Of a stretch of 7,896 nucleotides of DNA, positions 1 to 5,134 are shown one piece after another. How positions within the stretch are numbered: position 1 is the first letter of the stretch; every line of letters starts with the position of its first letter. The stretch is from an uncultured Ardenticatenia bacterium (GTDB lineage Bacteria; Chloroflexota; Anaerolineae; Promineifilales; Promineifilaceae): NCBI GenBank assembly GCA_937858165.1, contig CALLZA010000959.1, positions 1 through 7,896 on the forward strand, given 5' to 3'. The notes under the pieces are model-generated. The model was not told the origin of the DNA, ran no database searches, and was given only the letters and a program-made list of their open reading frames with translations. Made by a program: the position numbers and the translations under genes.

Positions 1-47
1 TTTTGTTGTCGTGAAGATGTATATTTTAAGTTTGTTTTTTTTTTTTT
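1..47. other. Non-genomic read-through tail before left adapter
   Basis: This AT-rich stretch ends in a run of T and lies outside the Illumina P7 sequence that begins at 48. Its base composition is unlike the GC-rich insert. It is best read as low-quality sequence produced after a read ran past the end of its library molecule (seen here on the reverse complement). It should not be treated as genome sequence. Confidence 0.9.
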
Positions 48-113
48 CAAGCAGAAGACGGCATACGAGATCTAGTACGGTCTCGGGGGCTCGGAGATGT
101 GTATAAGAGACAG
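48..113. other. Illumina P7 / i7 index / Nextera read-2 adapter
   Basis: Positions 48-71 match the 24-nt P7 flow-cell oligo. Positions 72-79 are ctagtacg, the reverse complement of the i7 index CGTACTAG, which I recognise as Nextera N702. Positions 80-113 match the Nextera read-2 transposase adapter with one mismatch (G instead of T at 86), ending in the mosaic-end sequence gtataagagacag. Genuine insert DNA starts at 114. The adapter truncates the minus-strand threonine-synthase-like gene. Confidence 0.98.
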
Positions 114-802
114 CAGTTGAGCTGCTCGCAGATCTCCAGCGTGGCCGTCTTCTTGCCCTCGCTCATGTACGGGTTGTAGCCGGTGTTGCGGTTGTACCAG
201 CCATAGGCGGCCGAAGCCTGAAGGCAGAGGTCAAAGGCGTCGTCGTAGGTGCCCTTGACCAGCATCACGGTCGAGCCGAAGGCCAGCAGTTGGGCGATCT
301 TGGCCGCCGGAGCCTTCTCCGGTACGAAGATGACGTTGGCCTGGCCGACGCTGGCGCACAGGCCGCTGAGGGCGGCGGCGGCGTTGCCGGTGCTGGCGGT
401 GGTGATGATAGGCGCGTGGCGCTCCTGGGCCTTAACGACGGCGATGGCGCTGGCACGGTCTTTGAACGAGGCGCTGGGGTTGCGGCCGTCGTCCTTCACC
501 CACACCCGGCGCAGGCCCAGCTCGGCCGCCAGCCGCGGCGCGTCGTAGAGCGGCGTCCAACCGACTTGCAGTGGCGGCACGGGCGCGTCGGCCCGCACGG
601 GCAGCAGCGGCTTGTAGCGCCAGATGGACGTCTCGCCGCTCTGGCGCAGGCTCTCGCGGCTGAGGCGCGTGGCGATCAGGTCGTAGTCGTAGACGACATC
701 GAGGATGCCGTCCGGCCCGTAGGCGGGGTCAACATAATCAACCTCATCCGGCCGGAAGGTCTGGCCGCTGAGGAGGCTTCTGAGGTGGAGAACGTGGTCC
801 AT
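114..802 (-). CDS. Threonine-synthase-like PLP enzyme, 3' end missing
   Basis: About 229 N-terminal residues of a fold-type-II PLP enzyme are present; the rest is lost at the adapter junction. Threonine synthase converts O-phosphohomoserine to threonine. Family features seen are GWTPLYDAPRL (81-91), VKDDGRNPSASFKDR (102-116) with K114 as the expected PLP lysine, and the phosphate loop TASTGNAAAAL (135-145). The N-terminus resembles the zinc-ribbon segment of many threonine synthases, but the four positions I would expect to be cysteine are S9, S12, D25 and Y28. The gene is last in a carbamoyl-phosphate operon, 75 nt after carbamate kinase, so it may act on another amino acid, for example as a beta-eliminating lyase. 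That is inference. The ATG at 802 has no Shine-Dalgarno sequence and lies 3 nt from a heptamer repeat array. The reading frame stays open into the adapter, so residues after about 230 are artefact. Confidence 0.82.
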
Positions 803-805
803 GTG

Positions 806-884
806 CAGTATCCAGTATCCAGCATCCAGTATCCAGTATTCAGTAGTCAGTTTTGTTGACTGAATACTGAATACTGCTTACTGA
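806..884. repeat. CAG-phased heptamer array with inverted second half
   Basis: Six heptamers of the type cagtatc/cagtatt run from 806 to 847, with a trailing cag at 848-850. After a spacer, inverted units (actgaat, actgaat, actgctt, actga) follow at 859-884. Positions 827-844 can pair with 859-876 with about one mismatch, giving a hairpin. The inverted half covers the last codon and stop of carbamate kinase (878-880), and the direct half ends 3 nt before the ATG of the threonine-synthase-like gene. A related array lies upstream of the GntR gene. Heptamer arrays of this kind resemble the short tandemly repeated repetitive sequences known from cyanobacteria. Function is unknown. Confidence 0.85.
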
Positions 885-1825
885 ACAAAGTGCGTCCCGG
901 TTTCCCCCGCTAGCGCGCGGGCGATGTTGGCCGGGTCGGTGACGATGGCGTGTTGGCCGCCCGCTTCCAGGAAGTTGATGATGGCCTGAATCTTGGGGGC
1001 CATGCTGCCCTTGGCGAAGTGGGTGCCTTCGACCAGGTACTGCTTGGCCTCGGCCAGCGTCACGCGGTCGAGCCAGCGCTGCTCCGGCTTGCCGAAGTTG
1101 AGGGCCACCTTCTCGACGGCCGTGCTGATGATGAACGTATCCGCGCCCAGCCGCGTGGCCAGCAGCGAGGAGGCGAAGTCCTTGTCAATGACCGCGGCGA
1201 TGCCGCGCAGATGGCCGTGCTCGTCGGCCACGACGGGGATGCCGCCGCCGCCGACGGTGATGACGATGTGACCGGCGTCAACGAGCGCCCGCACGGATGG
1301 CTCCTCAACGATGCGCACGGGCAGCGGCGAAGCGACGACGCGCCGCCAGCCGCGGCCGGCGTCCTCGGAGCAGTCCCAACCGTCCACCTCGATGCGCCGC
1401 TGCGCGTCCTCTTCGCCCATGAACGAGCCGATGGGCTTGGACGGATTCTGGAAGGCGGGGTCGTTGGCGTCCACTTCGGTCTGGGTGACGATGGTCGCCA
1501 CCGGCTTGTTAATGCCCATGTCGAGGAAGTGGTTTTGCAGGCTCTGCTGCAGGGCGTAACCGATGGCCCCTTGCGAGTCCGCGCCGCATACGTCGAGCGG
1601 CACTTCGTGCAACTCGTGCGCGGCCAGCTCGCTGCGGCGCAGGATGAAGCCGACCTGCGGGCCGTTGCCGTGGGCCACGGCCACGTTCCAGCCAGCCTGG
1701 ATCATCTTGGCGATGTGGCCGGCGGTCTCATAGGCGGCGTCGTACTGGTCTTCGACCGACTGGTGCTTCTTGTCTTTGATCAGGGAGTTGCCACCGATGG
1801 CGATGACGGCGAGTTTTTGGGTCAT
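878..1825 (-). CDS. arcC: Carbamate kinase
   Basis: This is a full-length, 315-residue cytosolic kinase of the amino-acid-kinase fold. It catalyses carbamoyl phosphate + ADP to ATP + carbamate, which decays to ammonia and CO2, and is the energy-yielding last step of arginine deiminase and related ureido-catabolic routes. Seen motifs are the N-terminal nucleotide/phosphate loop IGGNSLI (10-16), AHGNGPQVG (51-59), CGADSQGAIGYALQQ (80-94), VGGGGIPVV (191-199), VIDKD (212-216) and KGSMAPKI (272-279). The start is supported by GGAG at 1833-1836, 7 nt from the ATG. It sits between the YgeW-type carbamoyltransferase and the PLP enzyme on the same strand, consistent with consuming carbamoyl phosphate made by the adjacent transcarbamylases. 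The final Gln codon and TAA stop lie inside a heptamer repeat array, so the extreme C-terminus may have been reshaped by the repeat. Confidence 0.95.
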   Translation of the reverse strand: MTQKLAVIAIGGNSLIKDKKHQSVEDQYDAAYETAGHIAKMIQAGWNVAVAHGNGPQVGFILRRSELAAHELHEVPLDVCGADSQGAIGYALQQSLQNHFLDMGINKPVATIVTQTEVDANDPAFQNPSKPIGSFMGEEDAQRRIEVDGWDCSEDAGRGWRRVVASPLPVRIVEEPSVRALVDAGHIVITVGGGGIPVVADEHGHLRGIAAVIDKDFASSLLATRLGADTFIISTAVEKVALNFGKPEQRWLDRVTLAEAKQYLVEGTHFAKGSMAPKIQAIINFLEAGGQHAIVTDPANIARALAGETGTHFVQ

Positions 1826-1862
1826 AGGATTTCTCCATCAGGAAATAGTGGGCTGATAGACC

Positions 1863-1925
1863 GCTGACCGCCGACCGCCGCCAGAGTGGATATAACCGTC
1901 GTTCTGGCGGCGGTCGGCGGTCAGC
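1863..1925. repeat. Intergenic palindrome, perfect 23-bp stem
   Basis: Arm 1863-1885 is the exact reverse complement of 1903-1925, with a 17-nt loop at 1886-1902. The stem is almost pure GC and is built from short internal repeats (gaccgcc). It lies between the YgeW-type gene stop (1939) and the arcC start (1825). No T-run follows on the transcribed strand, so it is not a textbook intrinsic terminator. It may instead stabilise or process mRNA within the operon, or be an inserted repeat. No second copy is seen in this window. Confidence 0.9.
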
Positions 1926-1938
1926 CGACAGTGGTCGT

Positions 1939-2931
1939 TTACGACCGCATGGTCAGGGCCATGACGGCCTTTTGGGCGTGCAGGCGGTTCTCGGCCTGGT
2001 CGAAGACGACCGAGTTGGGGCCGTCCATCACTTCGCTGGTCACTTCGATGTCACGGTCGGCCGGCAGCGGGTGCATGTAGACCGCGTCTTCCTTGGCCAG
2101 AGCCATGAGGTCGTTGTTGGTGATCCAGTGCTTGTACTGGTCCTGGATGCGCTTGCCCTCGGTCTGGTCGTCGGTGACGAGCAGCGGGCCCCACGACTTG
2201 GCGTAGACCACGTCGGCGTCCTTCACGGCTTCGGTCATGCCGTTGGCATCGCTGATGACCTCGAAGCCGGTCTTGTACTTGCGGGCCTGCTCCTGGGCCT
2301 GGTCCATGATCTCCGGCATGAGCTTGAACTCCGGCGGGTGGGCCAGAACCACGTCCATGCCGAAGCGCGGCAGTTGCAGCACCAGCGATTGGGGCACGGA
2401 GACGGGCTTCAGGTAGGACGAGGCGTAGGCCCACGACACGACGACCTTGCGGCGGCGCAGGTCGCGCCCCTTCTTTTCCATGATGGTCATCAGGTCGGCC
2501 AGGCACTGGAACGGGTGGTAGACGTCGCACTGCATGTTCAGCACGGGCACGCGCGACGCCTTGGCGACGAGGTTGAGGTAGCGGTTGCCCGTGCCCCAGG
2601 TGACGTGGCGGATGGCGATGCCGTCGAAGTAGCGGCCGAAGATCTCGCCCATCTCCGTCTCGGTGTCGCCGTGGGCGATCTGGGTCGTCTTGCTCTCGAT
2701 GAACGCGGCGTGGCCGCCCAGTTGGGCCATGCCCGCTTCGAAGGAGCCGCGGGTGCGGGTGCTGCTGAAGAAGAACAGCATGGCCAGTACCTTGTCGCGC
2801 AAATAGGCGTGGGACTCGCCCAGGGCGCGCTTGCGCTTCAGGTCGAAGGCCACGTCGAGGACGGTCTCGACTTCCTCTTTCGAGAAGTCCAGGTCGCCGA
2901 TCAGGTCTCGGTTTCTCAGGTCAGTCTGCAT
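1939..2931 (-). CDS. ygeW: YgeW-type (knotted family) carbamoyltransferase
   Basis: This 330-residue cytosolic transcarbamylase uses carbamoyl phosphate. Carbamoyl-phosphate-binding motifs are SSTRTR (56-61), IRHV (107-110), HPFQ (139-142) and HPLPADR (287-293). Features recalled from E. coli YgeW, a knotted transcarbamylase thought to be catabolic with unknown substrate, are QIAHGDT (84-90), the WAYASSYLKPVSVPQS block (167-182), GMDVVLAHP (191-199) and KSWGP (245-249). The C-terminus (EVTSEVMDGPNSVVFDQAEN, 296-315) resembles ornithine carbamoyltransferases. HPLP replaces the HCLP usual in ornithine-type enzymes. The start has GGAG at 2939-2942, 7 nt away. It is flanked by arcC downstream and an aspartate-carbamoyltransferase-like gene upstream. 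The symbol marks the family, not a proven orthologue. An N-acetyl- or N-succinylornithine carbamoyltransferase is less likely because of the SVPQ block. Confidence 0.85.
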   Translation of the reverse strand: MQTDLRNRDLIGDLDFSKEEVETVLDVAFDLKRKRALGESHAYLRDKVLAMLFFFSSTRTRGSFEAGMAQLGGHAAFIESKTTQIAHGDTETEMGEIFGRYFDGIAIRHVTWGTGNRYLNLVAKASRVPVLNMQCDVYHPFQCLADLMTIMEKKGRDLRRRKVVVSWAYASSYLKPVSVPQSLVLQLPRFGMDVVLAHPPEFKLMPEIMDQAQEQARKYKTGFEVISDANGMTEAVKDADVVYAKSWGPLLVTDDQTEGKRIQDQYKHWITNNDLMALAKEDAVYMHPLPADRDIEVTSEVMDGPNSVVFDQAENRLHAQKAVMALTMRS

Positions 2932-2951
2932 GGTGTTTCTCCGAAGAATGG

Positions 2952-3022
2952 GAAACCACAGATTACGCCGATTCCACAGATTAAGATTCTTAATGTGTGA
3001 AATCGGCGTAATCTGTGGTTTC
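2952..3022. repeat. 29-nt repeat unit, paired as 71-nt palindrome (copy 1)
   Basis: Arms 2952-2973 and 3001-3022 are perfect 22-bp complements. Pairing continues inward with two mismatches to a 3-nt loop (2986-2988), giving about 32 base pairs. The core is the accacagattacg / cgtaatctgtggt type also found at 5902-5969 and 6496-6524. C2969-G3005 replaces the A-T pair found in the second palindrome, a paired change that keeps the stem. It fills the gap between the aspartate-carbamoyltransferase-like and YgeW-type genes and leaves the YgeW-type Shine-Dalgarno outside. Related repeats are, to my recollection, widespread in environmental genomes. Function is unknown. Confidence 0.93.
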
Positions 3023-3031
3023 TTCTCTGTC

Positions 3032-3985
3032 TTACTCCATCTTGCCCATGACGAGCGCCAGCAGGGCCATGCGCATGACGACGCCGTTGAACGCCTCTTG
3101 CCAGTAGCGCGACCAGCGGGTGATGTCCACGTCGGCCGGAATCTCGTCCATGCGCGGCAGCGAGTGCAGCAGGATGGCGTCGGACTTGGCCTTGGTCGAG
3201 AGCAGTTCGCGGGTGATCTTGTAGTTCGACGGCGTGCCGCCTACGTCACCGCTGCGCTCGTCGCGGCTCTTGGTGTAGTCGGGCTGCACAACCGGCTCGA
3301 CCAGGATGACGTCGGCGTCGGCGATGGCCTGCTCGACGTGCTCCGCCTCGCGGAAGTTGAGGTTGTAGTTGGTCAGGTCGGCCTTCATCTCGTCGGTCAA
3401 CGACATGTCGGGCGGGCTGACGAAGGTGATGGGGCAGTCGAACTGCGACAGGCCATAGGCCAGCGAGTGCATGGTGCGCATGCGCATGTCGCCGACGGCC
3501 AGCCACTTCAGCCCGTCAATGCGCCCCTTCTCGCGCAGCACGGTGTAGAAGTCGGTCAGGATTTGCGTGGGGTGCTCGCCCCAGCCGTCGCCACCGTTGA
3601 TGATCGGAATGCTGGCCCACTTGGCCGCTTCGTGCGGCGCGCCCTGCTGGAAGTGGCGCATGACGATGACGTCGCCATAGAACTCCAGCATCTTGACCGT
3701 ATCCTTGATTGACTCCTGATAGAAGTCGCCGGCGCGGGTCATCTTGGCGTCGGAGAACCCGGTCACCTTGCCGCCCAGCCGCAGCATGGCCGCTTCGTGG
3801 GCCAGGCGGGTGCGGGTGGAGGGCTGGTAGAAGGCGGTGACGAGGATCTTGCCGGTGAGCAGGTCGCTCATCTGGCGTTCGCGGGCAATCGGTTCGAGTC
3901 GGGCGGCGATCTCGAATACGCGGAAGAACTCCTGCCGCTCGAAGTCCTTCAGGGACAGAATGTCACGTCCGGCAAAACTACGCAT
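3032..3985 (-). CDS. Aspartate-carbamoyltransferase-like protein, altered active site
   Basis: A 317-residue protein with the whole aspartate/ornithine carbamoyltransferase fold. Carbamoyl-phosphate sites are conserved: PSTRTR (55-60), VMRH (108-111), HPTQ (138-141), R170 in MRTMHSL, and HSLPRMDEI (274-282). The C-terminus is strongly aspartate-carbamoyltransferase-like (WQEAFNGVVMRMALL, 295-309). Aligned by eye to E. coli PyrB, catalytic-loop Ser80 and Lys84 become R84 and F88 (loop DAKMTRAGDFYQES, 79-92), and aspartate-binding Arg229 becomes V232, while Gln231 is kept (Q234). Ordinary pyrimidine synthesis is therefore doubtful; a different amino acceptor, or phosphorolysis of a ureido acid, is more plausible. 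The start at 3985 is preferred over an in-frame ATG at 4054 because AAAGGAG precedes it by 8 nt and the longer form would translate an intergenic palindrome. It is the second gene of the operon. Confidence 0.85.
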   Translation of the reverse strand: MRSFAGRDILSLKDFERQEFFRVFEIAARLEPIARERQMSDLLTGKILVTAFYQPSTRTRLAHEAAMLRLGGKVTGFSDAKMTRAGDFYQESIKDTVKMLEFYGDVIVMRHFQQGAPHEAAKWASIPIINGGDGWGEHPTQILTDFYTVLREKGRIDGLKWLAVGDMRMRTMHSLAYGLSQFDCPITFVSPPDMSLTDEMKADLTNYNLNFREAEHVEQAIADADVILVEPVVQPDYTKSRDERSGDVGGTPSNYKITRELLSTKAKSDAILLHSLPRMDEIPADVDITRWSRYWQEAFNGVVMRMALLALVMGKME

Positions 3986-4017
3986 GGTGCTATCTCCTTT
4001 GAATTTATCAAATGCTG

Positions 4018-4055
4018 GTTGTGGGTCGTTGGTGGCCTCACCAACGACCCACAAC
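4018..4055. repeat. Intergenic palindrome, perfect 17-bp stem
   Basis: Arms 4018-4034 and 4039-4055 are exact complements around the 4-nt loop gcct. The palindrome starts 2 nt after the GntR stop codon (4058-4060, minus strand) and ends 32 nt before the next start. On the minus strand the stem is followed by cagcattt, not a T-run, so termination is possible but weakly supported. The sequence is unrelated to the other palindromes in the window. Confidence 0.9.
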
Positions 4056-4057
4056 TC

Positions 4058-4795
4058 TCATACTCTGCGGCGCAGTAGGCGCAGCCGCAGCAGGTCATCA
4101 CGAAAGTACGAGTAGGCCTTGACGATTGGTTCGTTGGCCTCGTTGTAGCCGGTCTCGTCGAACGAGACCAGCGGTGTGCCCGGGGCGATCTGGAGCAGGG
4201 TGGCCGTCTCGCCGTGGGCCACCACCGGCACGATGTCGGTCACATAGTACGCCAGCCGCTGCCGGGCGAACACGTCCAGAAGTTCGTAGATCGGACGGGC
4301 CAGATCGTCGGGCGAATAGGGGTCGAGCAGTTCCGGACGCGGCAGCACGTTGGCGGCCAGAATCACCGGCGCGTCGTTCTCCAGGAAGAGCTTGCGGACG
4401 TAGAGCACGTCGTCGGCCCGGCTGATGCCCAGGTCGGCCGCGGCGTCGTCGTGGGGCAGCGCCGCGGCGGGCAGCGTGACGGCGTCGATGACCCGCGTCG
4501 CCGGCGTCAGGCCGTGGGCCTCCAGCATCGCCTCGTAGGACCAGATTTCCTCCAGCCGCGAGCGGATTTGCAGTACGGGACTGTTGACAAACGTGCCCGC
4601 GCCCTGCTTGCGGCTAATCGTGCCCTCCATCTCCAGCCGGCTCAGGGCGTCGCGCACCGTGGTGCGGCTGACCCCCAGTGCCTCGGCCAACTCCGTCTCC
4701 GGCGGGATGCGACCGCCGGGAAACTCGCCGTTGACAATCATGTCCTTGACGTGGGTTTTGACCTGGTCGGTCAGGGAGGGCGCGCGGCGGAGCAT
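4058..4795 (-). CDS. GntR-family (HutC/UTRA) transcriptional regulator
   Basis: A 245-residue one-component regulator. An N-terminal winged helix-turn-helix spans about 8-70, including the classic IPPETELAEALGVSRTTVRD (30-49), followed by the wing KQGAGTFV (63-70). Residues of about 95-240 fit a UTRA effector-binding domain of the HutC subfamily, which usually senses small metabolites and represses adjacent catabolic genes. It is the first gene of the minus-strand set, so it probably controls the carbamoyltransferase/carbamate kinase genes and itself. Its ligand may be the pathway substrate, which is inference. Upstream lie a TTGACA-type promoter and octamer repeats that could be its operator. 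No Shine-Dalgarno precedes the ATG at 4795; a CAG-phased heptamer array begins 5 nt upstream instead. No better alternative start is visible, because the helix-turn-helix needs the N-terminal residues. Confidence 0.92.
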   Translation of the reverse strand: MLRRAPSLTDQVKTHVKDMIVNGEFPGGRIPPETELAEALGVSRTTVRDALSRLEMEGTISRKQGAGTFVNSPVLQIRSRLEEIWSYEAMLEAHGLTPATRVIDAVTLPAAALPHDDAAADLGISRADDVLYVRKLFLENDAPVILAANVLPRPELLDPYSPDDLARPIYELLDVFARQRLAYYVTDIVPVVAHGETATLLQIAPGTPLVSFDETGYNEANEPIVKAYSYFRDDLLRLRLLRRRV

Positions 4796-4800
4796 GGTTT

Positions 4801-4843
4801 CAGTGAGCAGTGTTCAGCGAACAGTATTCAGTGGGTCAGTGAC
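4801..4843. repeat. CAG-phased heptamer array upstream of GntR gene
   Basis: Five consecutive heptamers begin with cag (cagtgag, cagtgtt, cagcgaa, cagtatt, cagtggg) at 4801-4835. After a 1-nt phase slip there is a sixth (cagtgac, 4837-4843). It is more diverged than the array at 806-884 but shares the 7-nt period and the unit cagtatt. It occupies the predicted 5' leader of the GntR operon, ending 5 nt before the start codon. Confidence 0.75.
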
Positions 4844-4850
4844 AGCGATG

Positions 4851-4874
4851 GGTATGATGGTATGATTGTATGAC
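4851..4874. promoter_or_regulatory. Octamer direct repeats, candidate operator
   Basis: Three 8-nt units follow head to tail: ggtatgat (4851-4858), ggtatgat (4859-4866) and tgtatgac (4867-4874). They begin 3 nt downstream of the predicted -10 box of the minus-strand promoter and cover the expected transcription start, where a bound repressor would block initiation. HutC-type operators often contain GT..TA..AC half-sites; tgtatgac is only a partial match. Assignment to the GntR protein is inference. Confidence 0.4.
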
Positions 4875-4876
4875 GA

Positions 4877-4904
4877 ATCGTAGCGCGATTTCGCCGTTTG
4901 TCAA
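4877..4904 (-). promoter_or_regulatory. Sigma70-type promoter for GntR operon
   Basis: On the minus strand a perfect -35 box TTGACA (4904-4899) is separated by 16 nt from TACGAT (4882-4877), a four-of-six match to TATAAT. Transcription would start near 4870, giving a leader of about 75 nt to the GntR start at 4795. No comparably good promoter was noticed in the later operon gaps, which supports co-transcription. Confidence 0.6.
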
Positions 4905-4916
4905 GAGCAATTGGTG

Positions 4917-4935
4917 GGCGGGATGGCATCCCGCC
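4917..4935. repeat. Short palindrome between divergent promoters
   Basis: ggcgggatg (4917-4925) and catcccgcc (4927-4935) are exact complements around a single base. It lies between the minus-strand GntR promoter and the proposed tRNA promoter. As DNA it could be a dyad binding site; as RNA the usable loop would be larger than one base. Its role is unknown. Confidence 0.6.
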
Positions 4936-4949
4936 TGGCGTGGCGCGGC

Positions 4950-4978
4950 TTGCGGGGCGGCGGCGGCTATGGTAGCAT
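4950..4978 (+). promoter_or_regulatory. Possible tRNA-Gln promoter
   Basis: TTGCGG (4950-4955), a 17-nt spacer and TAGCAT (4973-4978) form a moderate sigma70-like match 13 nt before the mature tRNA 5' end. Spacing is ideal, but the -35 box is weak and the spacer is very GC-rich. Confidence 0.4.
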
Positions 4979-4991
4979 TAGGCAACTGAAT

Positions 4992-5065
4992 TGGGGCGTC
5001 GCCAAGTGGTTTAAGGCACCGGCCTTTGAAGCCGGCATTCGCTGGTTCGAATCCAGCCGCCCCAG
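4992..5065 (+). tRNA. tRNA-Gln(TTG)
   Basis: A 74-nt cloverleaf folds fully. The acceptor stem is TGGGGCG with CGCCCCA, and the D-stem is GCC/GGC. The anticodon stem CCGGC/GCCGG encloses the loop CTTTGAA, so the anticodon is TTG, reading CAA (and CAG by wobble). The T-stem GCTGG/CCAGC encloses TTCGAAT. The discriminator is G, as in other bacterial glutamine tRNAs, and the body closely resembles E. coli tRNA-Gln. The 3' CCA is not encoded (gct follows) and must be added after transcription. It is a lone tRNA gene at the strand switch; no integrase or duplicated tRNA end is present to suggest an attachment site. Confidence 0.96.
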
Positions 5066-5068
5066 CTA

Positions 5069-5103
5069 ATCACCAGGATGGGTTGCCGATCCGTCCTGGT
5101 GAT
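5069..5103 (+). repeat. Hairpin just after tRNA-Gln
   Basis: atcaccagga (5069-5078) pairs exactly with tcctggtgat (5094-5103). Pairing can extend inward by about four more pairs, two of them wobbles, leaving a 7-nt loop. It begins 4 nt after the tRNA 3' end and has no trailing T-run. It may define the tRNA 3' boundary or partly terminate transcription before the next gene; this is inference. Confidence 0.75.
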
Positions 5104-5134
5104 TCAAACCCCCGTCGCTTCGAGGATACCGGCC

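Noticed and set aside
806..884. CRISPR-like array
   Set aside because: Units are contiguous heptamers without spacers of CRISPR size, and no cas genes are present.
1972..3000. Long plus-strand open frame (342 codons) opposite the YgeW-type gene, and similar ones at 950-1867 and 2831-3712
   Set aside because: They are antisense to well-recognised enzymes, have low-complexity V/G/H/D-rich translations, no recognisable motifs and run across repeats. High GC makes such shadows common.
3986..4054. Upstream in-frame ATG (4054) for the aspartate-carbamoyltransferase-like gene
   Set aside because: The extension would encode the intergenic palindrome and has no family similarity, and AAAGGAG precedes the ATG at 3985 at the correct distance.
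4018..4055. Rho-independent terminator after the GntR gene
   Set aside because: The stem is strong but no T-run follows on the minus strand, and downstream genes appear to be in the same operon. Kept as a palindrome only.
4992..5065. tRNA-Gln as an integration site for a mobile island
   Set aside because: No integrase gene and no duplicated tRNA 3' end are present in the window.
5101..5110. T-arm-like sequence on the minus strand (ggtttgaatc) suggesting a second tRNA fragment
   Set aside because: No acceptor or anticodon stem can be formed around it; it is the end of the hairpin plus chance similarity.
5078..5134. Upstream ATG for the PEP-mutase-family gene
   Set aside because: It lies inside the post-tRNA hairpin, has no ribosome site, and the added residues do not fit the family. 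GAGGA supports 5135.
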